Shown piece by piece: positions 18,781-29,185 of a stretch of DNA of 64,000 nt. The DNA is from Candida dubliniensis CD36. Lineage: Eukaryota; Ascomycota; Pichiomycetes; Serinales; Debaryomycetaceae. Each line of letters starts with the position of its first letter. Position 1 is the first letter of the stretch. The notes under the pieces were generated by a model that did no database searches, had not been told where the DNA came from, and saw only the letters and a list, made by a program, of their open reading frames with translations. Location: NCBI RefSeq assembly GCF_000026945.1, contig NC_012862.1, positions 1,294,501-1,358,500 of the forward strand, read 5' to 3'. The position numbers were made by a program, and so were the translations under genes.

Positions 18781-20286
18781 ATGACAACAAACCCTGCTTT
18801 GGCGGCTGCTCAAGCATCTCATAATAATATTCCTACAAAGCAAATGAATCATTCAACATCATCTTCAAACGGTAACAGTAGTAACAACTCTTCAGTAGTT
18901 GGACTTCATTATAAGATTGGTAAAAAAATAGGTGAAGGTTCATTTGGAGTGATTTTTGAAGGTACTAATATAATAAATGGAGTACCTGTGGCCATAAAAT
19001 TTGAACCTAGAAAAACTGAAGCCCCTCAATTACGAGATGAATATAGAACTTATAAACATTTACAAGGTTGTGAAGGAATTCCTAATGCATATTATTTTGG
19101 TCAAGAAGGTTTACATAATATTTTAGTGATTGATTTATTGGGACCTTCTTTGGAAGATTTATTTGATTGGTGTGGTAGAAGATTTAGTGTCAAAACTGTA
19201 GTGCAAGTTGCTATACAAATGTTGACTTTAGTAGAAGAAGTTCATCGTCATGATTTAATCTATAGAGATATTAAACCCGATAATTTTTTAATTGGTAGAA
19301 GAGGTGCTGTTGATGAAAATAATGTTCATTTAATTGATTTTGGTATGGCCAAACAATATCGTGATCCTCGAACAAAGCAACATATTCCTTATAGAGAGAA
19401 AAAATCTTTAAGTGGGACAGCACGTTATATGAGTATTAATACTCATTTAGGAAGAGAACAATCAAGAAGAGATGATTTAGAAGCATTAGGTCATGTATTT
19501 TTTTATTTTCTTAGAGGTCAATTACCATGGCAAGGTTTAAAAGCTCCTACCAATAAACAAAAATATGAAAAAATTGGTGATAAAAAAAGAACTACTCCAG
19601 CAGTTACATTATGTGATGGATTACCTCAACAATTTGCTGAATATTTAGATTCGGTTAGATCATTACCATTTGATGCTGAACCTCCATATGAAGAATATAG
19701 AATGTTATTATTATCGGCATTGGATGATTTAGGTCAAGCTTGTGATGGAGATATGGATTGGATGCATCTTAATGGCGGTAGAGGTTGGGATGCCACAATT
19801 AATAAAAAACCTAATTTGCATGGGTATGGACATCCAAATCCACCTAATGAACGTGAAAGAAGACATCGTGATCAAAGAAGAACTAGACAACATCAACAAC
19901 TGCAACAACAACAACAACAACAAGCTCAACAAGCACAACAGCAGCAACAACAATTACAAGCACAAGCTCAGGCACAACAATTACAACAACAACAACTTCA
20001 ACAACAACAACATCAACCACTATCCGCAGCTCAATTGCATCAACAAAAATTACAGCATTTGGTTAATCGACCATTACCACCAATCAAACAAGAATCACAA
20101 TCTGCAATACAAAGTGGTAATGGACATCATGAACTTTTGAATAATAATAATAATATTGGTGATCAACATGGTGGCGGAAAACATGAAGGATATAACAATT
20201 CACGACCAGATCAATATCAACAACAACAAATGGTTAATGATGAAGATGAAAATAAAGGGTTTTGGTCTAAATTGTGTTGTCATTAA
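18781..20286 (+). CDS. YCK2: Plasma-membrane casein kinase I (Yck1/Yck2)
   Basis: A 501-residue membrane-bound Ser/Thr kinase of the CK1 family. The kinase domain runs from about residue 44 to 345. It has the glycine loop GEGSFG (51-56), the ATP lysine K73 (VAIKFE), the catalytic loop YRDIKPDN (161-168) and DFG (186-188); the CK1 signature LPWQGLKA is near 252. A Gln-rich segment follows (about 363-410), then a hydrophilic tail. The protein ends WSKLCCH: a terminal Cys pair is palmitoylated by Akr1-type enzymes in yeast Yck2, anchoring it at the membrane. It regulates endocytosis, nutrient-sensor signalling, septin/morphogenesis and wall integrity in related yeasts. The single closest relation is yeast Yck2, and C. 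albicans synteny agrees. Confidence 0.93.
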   Translation: MTTNPALAAAQASHNNIPTKQMNHSTSSSNGNSSNNSSVVGLHYKIGKKIGEGSFGVIFEGTNIINGVPVAIKFEPRKTEAPQLRDEYRTYKHLQGCEGIPNAYYFGQEGLHNILVIDLLGPSLEDLFDWCGRRFSVKTVVQVAIQMLTLVEEVHRHDLIYRDIKPDNFLIGRRGAVDENNVHLIDFGMAKQYRDPRTKQHIPYREKKSLSGTARYMSINTHLGREQSRRDDLEALGHVFFYFLRGQLPWQGLKAPTNKQKYEKIGDKKRTTPAVTLCDGLPQQFAEYLDSVRSLPFDAEPPYEEYRMLLLSALDDLGQACDGDMDWMHLNGGRGWDATINKKPNLHGYGHPNPPNERERRHRDQRRTRQHQQLQQQQQQQAQQAQQQQQQLQAQAQAQQLQQQQLQQQQHQPLSAAQLHQQKLQHLVNRPLPPIKQESQSAIQSGNGHHELLNNNNNIGDQHGGGKHEGYNNSRPDQYQQQQMVNDEDENKGFWSKLCCH

Positions 20287-21189
20287 TGTTATGGTATGAA
20301 TATGATTTTAGTCTCTCTCCTTTGGTTCTTCCTTAACTTTAACTTTTTTTTGAATTCCAATTTCATTTAATTGATTTGAATATTGTTATTTTATTATTTG
20401 TTATTTGTTATTTTTATCTTTTACATTTTATTGTCCCTTTTTTTTTTTTTTCTTTATTAATTTTTATTTGTTTTTACATATATTAATGATCATAATTAAT
20501 TAACTTTAAAAAAAATTAATAATAATAATTTGTCATTTATTAATTGACATTGATTCTACTACAACAAACTAACAAGCTAACTAAATGACTAACTGACGAA
20601 CTACCTGACTAACTAACTAGTACTGGAATTGTTGCTATAATGTGAACACTTCTTTGTTTAGTTATTTTTTTTTCTTTTTTTTTGATATACTACAAAGAAG
20701 AGATGATTGGACTAGATTAGAAACTGAAAGAAAGAAAGAAAGGAAGGAAGGAGAAGACCATTAGTTAATAGTTTGTCCAAAAAATTTGTTGATCTTTATA
20801 ATTCATATCTTTTAGGGGTTCAGCATTGCTTTTCCTTTTCCTTTTCACTTTTGCTTTTTGCTTTTTACTTTTTACTTTTCCTTATTTTTTATTCATAAAC
20901 TATATTAGTCATTTTACATTTTACATATTATAAATTTCATTTAAGAAGTATATTTAACAATCAATGTAGAGATATTTAGTAAAACAATTAATTACATTAA
21001 CACACTTCGTGTTGTGAATCTAAAAAAAAAAAAAAAAACAACGTATACAAAACACATACATACATATATATATAATGGAAATATTAAAAACCAACTGGTT
21101 AACCCATTTCAGTATAAATTTTCATCAAATATTCTTCAACTTCTTTCAAATGAATCAATAGTTTTCTGTTTATTAAATAATTTCCTTGA

Positions 21190-21221
<32 letters not shown>

Positions 21222-22450
21222 CAAATTTATTTATTTAAATTAATTAATTAAATCCAATTTAATTCTATAATCAATCAATCCCCATTCTTCATAAAATTCA
21301 TTATATATATCTAAATCTAAATCCATAATTAATTTCTGATTTAACCATTGATAATACACTAGTATCTTTAATTATTGGAGATTTACGTTTATATGAAATA
21401 ACCCATTAGTAATATATCTTTCATTCATTAATCCCCTTTTTTGGGTTGATAATATGGAGTTATATGTTCAATTAATTAATTAAATCTTCTTTGTAAAAAA
21501 CATTTGTTGATCCTTTTATAATTTGGACTTGGAACAATAATATAACTTTTTTCTCATTACTTTGATTCCCACCGGCCCCCCCTCCCCCTTTAAGTATAAA
21601 TCAGTCTAATTAAAAAAAAAAAAATTATAATGAGATGATTATCTTCAAAAAAAAAACACACTAAACGATTATACCCATTTGAATAAGTAATTCAAAAGGG
21701 TTAGGGTTGATAGTAATTAATAATAGTACACCCTTCCCAAACAAATAACAAAATAACTAAATCATGTAAAACTTGATTTCTATAATGGTAAAAGAGAGAG
21801 AGACAAATTGACAAGTATATATATATATATATATATATTTAATTATTTCCTTGTTTCCATGTTTTCACAGTTGATATTGATATAATTGTTGCAAAAAAAA
21901 AAAAAGAAAAAGCGACCTTTCAATTTGTAAGAAAACTACTATGTGTTTGAATTTTATTTTTGTTGTTTCTAATTGATTTCTACCAAAAAAAAACACTGTC
22001 ACTATTACAACAACAAACTAATCATTTAGTAAATAGATTGTTCACTTAGTTACAATCAATAACTACACATTATGTTTACCACCCAGTTAATCCAACCACT
22101 ATTCAAATGAGATAGTCGTGTGAATATGATCAAGTCCAACAAAAAAAAAAAAAAGAGAAAATGATCTTGACAAGTCTACAAAAAAGAAAATGTAATATAA
22201 ACGAGACTCCATTCTAAGTATTCCTTTCTTCCTTTCTTCCTTCTATTCTATTATATTCTTTTGTTGTTGTTATATTGACTTATCAAAAACAAACCAAATA
22301 ATAATAATCATTAAACATTAAACATTCTCCTTTAATAACTTAAGCATCCACAATCGTATCCACATTCTATAGACATTAATATTACCTTCCCTACCCCCCC
22401 CCCTTTCAGACAATCAAACTATTTTATTTTATTTCTTTCCTTTTTTCATC
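20287..22450. other. Long spacer between YCK2 and the UBC6-like gene
   Basis: 2.2 kb, very AT-rich. Contains GAAA/GGAA repeats near 20725-20752, CTTTT/ACTTTTT repeats near 20820-20880, (ATT)n near 21190-21222, (AT)n near 21816-21838, and a telomere-like GGGTTAGGGTT at 21698-21708. No coding region is supported. Confidence 0.45.
21698..21708 (+). promoter_or_regulatory. Tbf1-type GGGTTAGGGTT
   Basis: Two TTAGGG-phase units, the type of site bound by Tbf1, about 740 bases upstream of the E2 gene. Binding here is inferred. Confidence 0.3.
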
Positions 22451-23176
22451 ATGGCATCAAGACAAGCAACTAAACGTTTAAATAAAGAATATAAATCAAT
22501 ACAAGCTAATCCACCACCATATATAATTGCTCATCCATCAGAAGATAATATTCTTGAATGGCATTATGTTTTAACTGGACCACAAGATACTCCTTATGAA
22601 GGAGGTCAATATCATGGATTACTTCGATTTCCAAGTCAATATCCTTTCCAACCACCATCTATATTAATGATTACTCCTAGTGGTAGATTTCAACCTAATA
22701 CTAGAATTTGTTTATCAATGTCAGATTATCATCCTGATACTTGGAATCCTGCTTGGTCAGTACTGACAATTTTAACGGGGATGTTATCATTTTTCACAGG
22801 AGAAGAATCAACTACTGGATCAATTAATACTTCAATAAATCATCGGAAATTATTAGCAATAAAATCTAAAAAATTTAATGTTGATAATGATAGATTTCGT
22901 AGAGAATTTCCTGATTTAGTTAAACAATATCATGATGAAATAGTTGCTGAGAAAATTAAGTTGCAACAACAACAAAAAGAGGACCAGCAACAAAAAGAGG
23001 AAGAACAACAACAAAAGGAACAATTGGCAAATTTGGAAGATTTAGATCCTGAAGATAGAATTCGAGTAATGCAACAACTAGAACAAAAACAAAAACAACA
23101 AAAACAAGAAAATGATAACGATAATGATCTAGATCAAAATAATGATAATTCTAATAGAATGTGTGTTATTATGTAA
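22451..23176 (+). CDS. UBC6: Ubc6/UBE2J-like ubiquitin-conjugating enzyme with CaaX end
   Basis: A 241-residue E2. Residues 1-155 align closely with yeast Ubc6: KRLNKEYKSIQANPPPYI, EDNILEWHYVLTGP, and the active-site Cys C87 in NTRICLSMSDYHPDTWNP (the UBE2J-type TxxN-less active site). A LDPEDRIRVMQQL stretch (about 198-210) matches the Ubc6 linker just before the yeast tail anchor. Yeast Ubc6 then has a transmembrane tail that fixes it to the ER for ERAD. Here the protein has Gln/Lys- and Asn/Asp-rich sequence and ends CVIM, a typical farnesylation box (Cys238). No membrane segment is visible. The stop overlaps a GTAAGT (23173-23178), but no sensible downstream exon was found. Family is certain; membrane attachment by lipid is inferred. 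Confidence 0.85.
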   Translation: MASRQATKRLNKEYKSIQANPPPYIIAHPSEDNILEWHYVLTGPQDTPYEGGQYHGLLRFPSQYPFQPPSILMITPSGRFQPNTRICLSMSDYHPDTWNPAWSVLTILTGMLSFFTGEESTTGSINTSINHRKLLAIKSKKFNVDNDRFRREFPDLVKQYHDEIVAEKIKLQQQQKEDQQQKEEEQQQKEQLANLEDLDPEDRIRVMQQLEQKQKQQKQENDNDNDLDQNNDNSNRMCVIM

Positions 23177-26100
23177 GTAAATTATAAACTATACAAATAA
23201 GGTATAATAAATATATATATATATATATATACGTATATGAGGGTAATACTTTTACTGTGTATAGATGATAAGAATTGGATCAGATTAAAATTGCCACAGT
23301 TAATTAACATGCTTGGTCCAACAACAAAACTCCTCATCCAAACAGGACAGCACACTACAAAAAATTTGACATAATGGAGAAGAGGGTGTTGCGCTACCAT
23401 ACTAGGTATACGATATCTCATTTAACTAATAATTTGGAATAGGGGAATTGAAGAATCATTATTAAACTTTGATATGTTAAAGATTTATCTAATCATTAAC
23501 TTAGTAGTTACCATATTGGACATCCTTTTCTTTTCACAAGTATGCAAACATTTATATTGGTACACACTTGTTAACTAACTAAAATAATATTATTATTTTC
23601 GTTAATTTATAATTTATAATATATATATATTCCTCAACCCATCTAGATGATGGTTTCATTTTTTTTTTTTTTTAATATGGTTACTTATTATTAAACCATG
23701 TTTCCTTAATTAAACATTATCATTATAACTTTCGTTAATATATCATGATTATAGGTGGTATTTTCAATTCCAATTTGTAAAAAAAAAAAGAAAAATCATC
23801 AATCAATTTTTTTACGTAGTAAGAATAAAACGCTTTCATTCCTTGCCAAGCAAGCAAGAAAGAAAGAGAGAGAGACAGTAAAGTATTATCCCAGACGGAA
23901 CAAACAAAAAAATGCTAGAAATTTCAATTAACTAATGATGATGCTGATGTAATTTACGCTTTTAAAAGAAGGGAATTATCAACCAATCGTGTATTTTTTT
24001 TTTTATTTTAAATTTGGTTATGATTGTCCTTTTATTGAAAAACAAAGTGTACCTGAAACATTTTTCTTCTTCTTTGGTGGTAGTTTTATTGTTTAATTTG
24101 TTTGTTTTCGCCAATTATCAATTTGTCTACTATTTTAGTTTCTCCTTGTTTGTAAGCTGCTGCACCAACGACTAAAAATAGATTTTCTCAAACAATAAAG
24201 AACAAAATATAATTTTCCAACAACAACAACAACAAGGGTTCACACCCACAACATATACGGAAAGAATTTAACTACAAGAAGAAAAAGAAGAGACCAAGTT
24301 CAGTTTTCTTTTTTTTTTTTTTTTTTTTTTTGAATGAATGAATGATTATTATTATGATCCTTCTAAAAAAAGACCAATTGCCAAGAATTAATTGTGACAT
24401 TCCCAAATATGGTTGTTGTTGTATAATTGAATATGAACAACAACAACAACGACATTAAAACCAATGCATTCAATTTTTGCCCAAATATAGAAAAACCAAT
24501 TGAGGAATTTAAGAATTAGTTTTGTTATTAAAAAGTACCCACCACCAACATCAAGTTGAGGTAGAAACACACAGGAAATTGTAATATAAAGAATATGAGA
24601 ATATTTACAAGTGTCTAGTTACGTCATTTAAAATTATATTATACCAACTGACATTGTTTCTCCAATGTTTTAAGTTAATTGTTACTTTTTATTAACAATG
24701 TCAATACATACATCAAAAGAAAAGAAAGGGCGTTTTACATTGTATATGACAAGGTGGCTTTAATGTAACCCAAGTATCATAATCATCAACATCATCATCA
24801 TGGCATAAAACATTTCCATATATAGAGTAAACAATCAAATCGCCGGAAAAGTATAAATACAATCCTCAAAGTATAAAAACATCTTTCTTCTCTGTTAGTT
24901 AATGTATTGTTGTGTACCTATTAAAGCAATCTAACCCCCCTCCTTTCCCCCTTATTAGCAATAACCAACTATACAACCAACCACCATAGTTTTATCACAT
25001 AATAGACTAAAAATATATACATATATATACAACATTAATTTGGTGGAACTATACATATTGTAACACATATCAATACAAATTATACTACTACTACCACCGC
25101 CAACTTTGCAGTAAATTTGTCACCGCCTCGTTTTTTCTTTTTTTTTTTTCATTTTATACTACTACTACTACTATCATCAAATAAACCCGCCTTTCAACAT
25201 TGAATATAGTTTCCAATTTACATCTTTTGCTTCTTCTTTTTTTTTTTTTTTTCAATTTTAAACCAACCCACATCTTCTAGTTAGTTTAGTCTAGTTCTTT
25301 TCTTCCTTACTCAATTGGTAAAAACGAAAACAATCATTATTGGGGAAGACATTAAACCATTTCATTCATTCATTTCATTTTTGTGAGTTTGATTCCCTTT
25401 TATTTTCTAAAAAGCTCATCATTCATTTAGACGAGATAATAATTAAGTAATAATAATTGGAAACATATCTCACAAGTTTACATATCCTCATTTATATACA
25501 CATCAAGAATTTAACATTCCCAAGTATTTGTTCTCAATACATTCCCCACACATTTATTAAAGTAGGCCAAGAGACCCCAGGGAAAACAAGTTGAGAGAAA
25601 GAAAGAGAGAGAATATATATTGAAAATTTTTCAATCTATTGTTTTCTTTCCCTTTCCCCCAGACTTTAATATTAGGATATTACTTTCATTATTGAATTAG
25701 AGAGAGTTTACTTAGACTTAGGACTCAACCCCCACCCCCACATCCTCCTGCTCCCATAGAATTAGATATAGAATTCAGTCATTTTATTTGCATTCATCTT
25801 CCCATTTAATATTATCATATAAATATAGTTTGGGTTAAGACAACTTACCAACTTATCATCATCATCACCCACCCACCCGAGTAACATTTTAGACGGGAAG
25901 GAAGTTATTTTAAGAAAGAAAGAAAGAGAATTGTGGTTCAAAGTCAAAGTCAAAGTTTAGTGATACAAAGACAAACACTAAACACCAAAGAATAAACGAA
26001 ACAACCAAAACAAGTTTTAATTCTTTGTTGTTGATCAGAGACGACATTTTCTTTTCTTTTAAATTTGAATTTAAATTTAAATTTCGTTTGCGACATAAAG

Positions 26101-26862
26101 TTTCGACACATAACAAAAATCTCAAACTTAACTGGTCACCAGGGTGTTTTAGGCTTAGGTTGGTGCTTATATAAACTACTACACGACATTAATTTGTATC
26201 AAACGGAAAAAGAAAAAGAAAGAAACGCAACACAGATACACTACTTTTTTTTTTTTTTTTCATTCTGGATCTATTTTCTTTACTTCCGGTTGTTAACAAC
26301 AGTATACATTACAACTACCACTACCCACAATAATTAATATTAAGCGCAAAGAAGAAGAAGAAGAAGAAGAAAAATTATTTTTAAACCAAAAGAAAAGAAA
26401 AATAATATTCTAATTAAAGTTTTCCAATCCAATTCACACACACACACCTCCCTCAACACTCAAACAGAGAGACAGAGAGACAGACAGAAAGGAGGAAAGA
26501 AATTTTGAATTTTTTTTTTTTTTTGTCTTTAGAAAATTTTCTTTTTTTTTTTTTTTTCCATTTTCCCATTTTCCCATTTCAATCGTTGTTCTTCCATCAA
26601 CTATCTACCTCCCTCCCCCTTCTCTCTCTACATTATAGATTAATACGACAGGAGGATAACTATTCCTTACAGAACCAACCTGTCTTCATCAAATACTACT
26701 ACGACATCTACTACAACTGGAATCCACATCCCCCACCCACCACCCCACCCCCTCTGTTTCCAACAGTTTGCACAAGTTTGATACATACAATATCAACCTT
26801 TTTCTATTCAGCATACCATTGTCATTAGAGTAATTATCACCATTACCGTGATATTATACTCT

Positions 26863-26899
<37 letters not shown>

Positions 26900-26950
26900 C
26901 TTCTTCATTGTGATCCCCTTTATTTCCCCCCCCTCCTCCAACTAAACTAT
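23177..26950 (+). promoter_or_regulatory. Very long spacer upstream of CHS4
   Basis: 3.8 kb, the longest gene-free stretch in the window. It holds (AT)n at about 23211-23231, a T tract near 24310-24331, CT-rich and poly-T stretches near 26500-26560 and (AT)n at about 26865-26896 close to the ATG. I saw no conserved coding signal on either strand. A long regulated promoter and/or 5' leader is likely; a non-coding RNA cannot be excluded. Confidence 0.4.
26865..26896. repeat. (AT)n microsatellite before CHS4
   Basis: About 15 AT units, ending roughly 55 bases before the CHS4 start. Confidence 0.85.
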
Positions 26951-29185
26951 ATGGGTGATCATCCTTATCGTCACGTGAGCAGCACTGCTCCTTATCCAAC
27001 TCAAGATATTGGTCCTAGTGAATCATCTTCATCAAATCCACCAAGCATGACAGAAGTGACTTCTGGATTGGAAGATTTACATTTACCACCTAATCAGAAT
27101 AAAAATTATGGTAATGGGAACATTGTTAACCAAACTGTCAATATGCCGCCACAACCAATATCCAATGTTCCACTACAATCTATATCACCGCGTGATCAGG
27201 TACAATTCAATCAACAGAATATTCAACAACAAAGACCAATATTTCCAAGACCACCAAATCAACGTCTGAATAATCTGCTGTCTTCACAAAGACTGTTCCA
27301 GCAACAGCAACAGCAACAAAATCAATTTTCGCCATCTTTAAAATATGCATCTGAAGGTTATCCAAATTCTCCTTATTCACCTATGGGATCAAACAATCCT
27401 TATCAACAAGATCAATTCAAAGCATCACCAACATTAAATGCCACTCCTATCAAATCTCCACCTGTTGATGCTCCATATCCAGTTTATGATGCACCTAGTC
27501 CTCCACCAGTATTTGCTTCTAAAGAGAGTATTATAATTTCTCCTCCATCAGTGCCGTTATCAGCCACTTCTTCAGTGACCAATTTAAATTTAAATCAAGC
27601 TGATATTTATCATTCTCAATCAGAAAATAATTTAACGGTTCATACTGGTAATAAATTTGGTCATAATCGATCAGTATCTTCAACTTCATCATTTTTTTAT
27701 GATCGTAGTGATAATGCTTCTATGATTGATTTTAATCAAAATATGATTCAACTGTATTTAGGAGAAAATTCTAGTCATTTATTACCAAGAATTAAAACTT
27801 TGGAATTATATCGAAAAAATGCCAAAAAATCAACTGATCCTAATGTTTTATTTCAATATGCTCAATATATGTTACAAACAGCATTATTATTAGAATCAGA
27901 ATTACAAAATATGATCAATAATGGTAATAATAACGGAAATGCAGGTAATTTAGCAGGGATTAATAATGCCACATCTTCATCACAATCTTCTGGATCACAA
28001 AATGGAACTAATTCACCATTCACTAGATCAATTGAAAATTCCCCAAGAAAAGGACCATTGGATAATACTATCAATAATAATGGAAATAAAGATAAACATA
28101 GCAAGAATAAATCTATAGATTTTAATAACATTGAATTGGAAGGTAATGAAAGAAAATTGAAAAAAGCATTATTAAAAGAAGCAGTTAAATATTTGAAAAG
28201 ACTTTCTGATAAAGGATATGTTGAAGCACAATATTTATTAGGTGATGCTTATAGTTCTGGAGCTTTAGATAAAATTGATAATAAAGAAGCATTTATATTA
28301 TTTCAATCGGCTGCTAAACATGGACATGTTGAAAGTGCTTTTAGAACATCATTTTGTTATGAAGAAGGATTAGGAACAGGTAGAGATTCTCGGAAAGCTA
28401 TTGAATTTTTAAAAATTGCTGCATCAAGAAATCATCCTGCTGCTATGTATAAATTAGGAGTTTATTCATTTTATGGTAGAATGGGATTACCAACAAATGA
28501 TATGAATACGAAAAAAATGGGGATTAAATGGTTAACTAGAGCTGCTAATGTTGCCACTGAATTAACTGCTGCTGCTCCTTATGAATTAGGGAAATTATAT
28601 TATAATGGATTTGAAGATATTGTATTAATTGATAAAAAATATGGTTTAGAATTATTTGCTCAAGCAGCAGCATTAGGTCATTTACAATCTGCAGCAATAT
28701 TAGGTCATCATTATGAAATTGGAGAAATTGTCCCACAAGATTCAAATTTATCAATTCATTATTATACTCAAGCAGCATTAGGAGGTGATCCAAATTCAAT
28801 GTTAGCTATGTGTGCTTGGTATTTAGTTGGTAATGAACCTTATTTACCAAAAGATGATAATGAAGCATTTGAATGGGCTAAAAGAGCAGCTAATTGTAAT
28901 TTATCAAAAGCTCAATTTGCTTTAGCTAATTTTTATGAAAAAGGTATTGGTTGTATTAAAAATATTAATGAAGCACAAGTTTGGTATAAAAAAGCTGCAG
29001 AAAATGGTGATGAAAAATCTTTGAAAAGATTAAATGATAAAGAATTAATTAAAACCATTCAAAAACAATGGAAAAAAAAACCTCCTCAAATGATTTATAA
29101 TAATGAAGATGGAATTTCTACAAATAATAATAATAATTCTTCGGGATCTTCTATTGCTCAAGAAAAAGATTGTATCATTATGTGA
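26951..29185 (+). CDS. CHS4: Chitin synthase III activator, Sel1-repeat protein (Chs4/Skt5)
   Basis: A 744-residue regulator that activates chitin synthase 3 and links it to septins through Bni4 in yeast. The N-terminal ~270 residues are disordered and rich in Pro, Gln, Asn and Ser. From about residue 390 to 690 there are tandem Sel1/TPR-like repeats (for example AQYLLGDAYSSGALDKIDNKEA and AQFALANFYEKGIGCIKNIN, given here in part). The C-terminus is CIIM, a CaaX farnesylation box; yeast Skt5 is also prenylated. Four CTG codons fall within ten codons at 27266-27295 and should be read as Ser. Regulation: very long AT-rich upstream region. Identity is clear from the repeat layout plus CaaX. Confidence 0.92.
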   Translation: MGDHPYRHVSSTAPYPTQDIGPSESSSSNPPSMTEVTSGLEDLHLPPNQNKNYGNGNIVNQTVNMPPQPISNVPLQSISPRDQVQFNQQNIQQQRPIFPRPPNQRLNNLLSSQRLFQQQQQQQNQFSPSLKYASEGYPNSPYSPMGSNNPYQQDQFKASPTLNATPIKSPPVDAPYPVYDAPSPPPVFASKESIIISPPSVPLSATSSVTNLNLNQADIYHSQSENNLTVHTGNKFGHNRSVSSTSSFFYDRSDNASMIDFNQNMIQLYLGENSSHLLPRIKTLELYRKNAKKSTDPNVLFQYAQYMLQTALLLESELQNMINNGNNNGNAGNLAGINNATSSSQSSGSQNGTNSPFTRSIENSPRKGPLDNTINNNGNKDKHSKNKSIDFNNIELEGNERKLKKALLKEAVKYLKRLSDKGYVEAQYLLGDAYSSGALDKIDNKEAFILFQSAAKHGHVESAFRTSFCYEEGLGTGRDSRKAIEFLKIAASRNHPAAMYKLGVYSFYGRMGLPTNDMNTKKMGIKWLTRAANVATELTAAAPYELGKLYYNGFEDIVLIDKKYGLELFAQAAALGHLQSAAILGHHYEIGEIVPQDSNLSIHYYTQAALGGDPNSMLAMCAWYLVGNEPYLPKDDNEAFEWAKRAANCNLSKAQFALANFYEKGIGCIKNINEAQVWYKKAAENGDEKSLKRLNDKELIKTIQKQWKKKPPQMIYNNEDGISTNNNNNSSGSSIAQEKDCIIM

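Noticed and set aside
19742..20140. 132-codon frame inside YCK2
   Set aside because: It is the out-of-frame reading of the CAA repeat in the YCK2 tail, giving poly-Asn.
23173..23178. GTAAGT overlapping the stop of the UBC6-like gene, as a splice donor for a membrane-anchor exon
   Set aside because: Acceptors downstream lead to stops within a few codons, and the only longer hydrophobic frame would need an intron of about 29 bases. CVIM is taken as the real end.
26505..26828. 107-codon frame before CHS4
   Set aside because: Mostly poly-Phe, Pro and Leu from T and CT tracts of the leader region.
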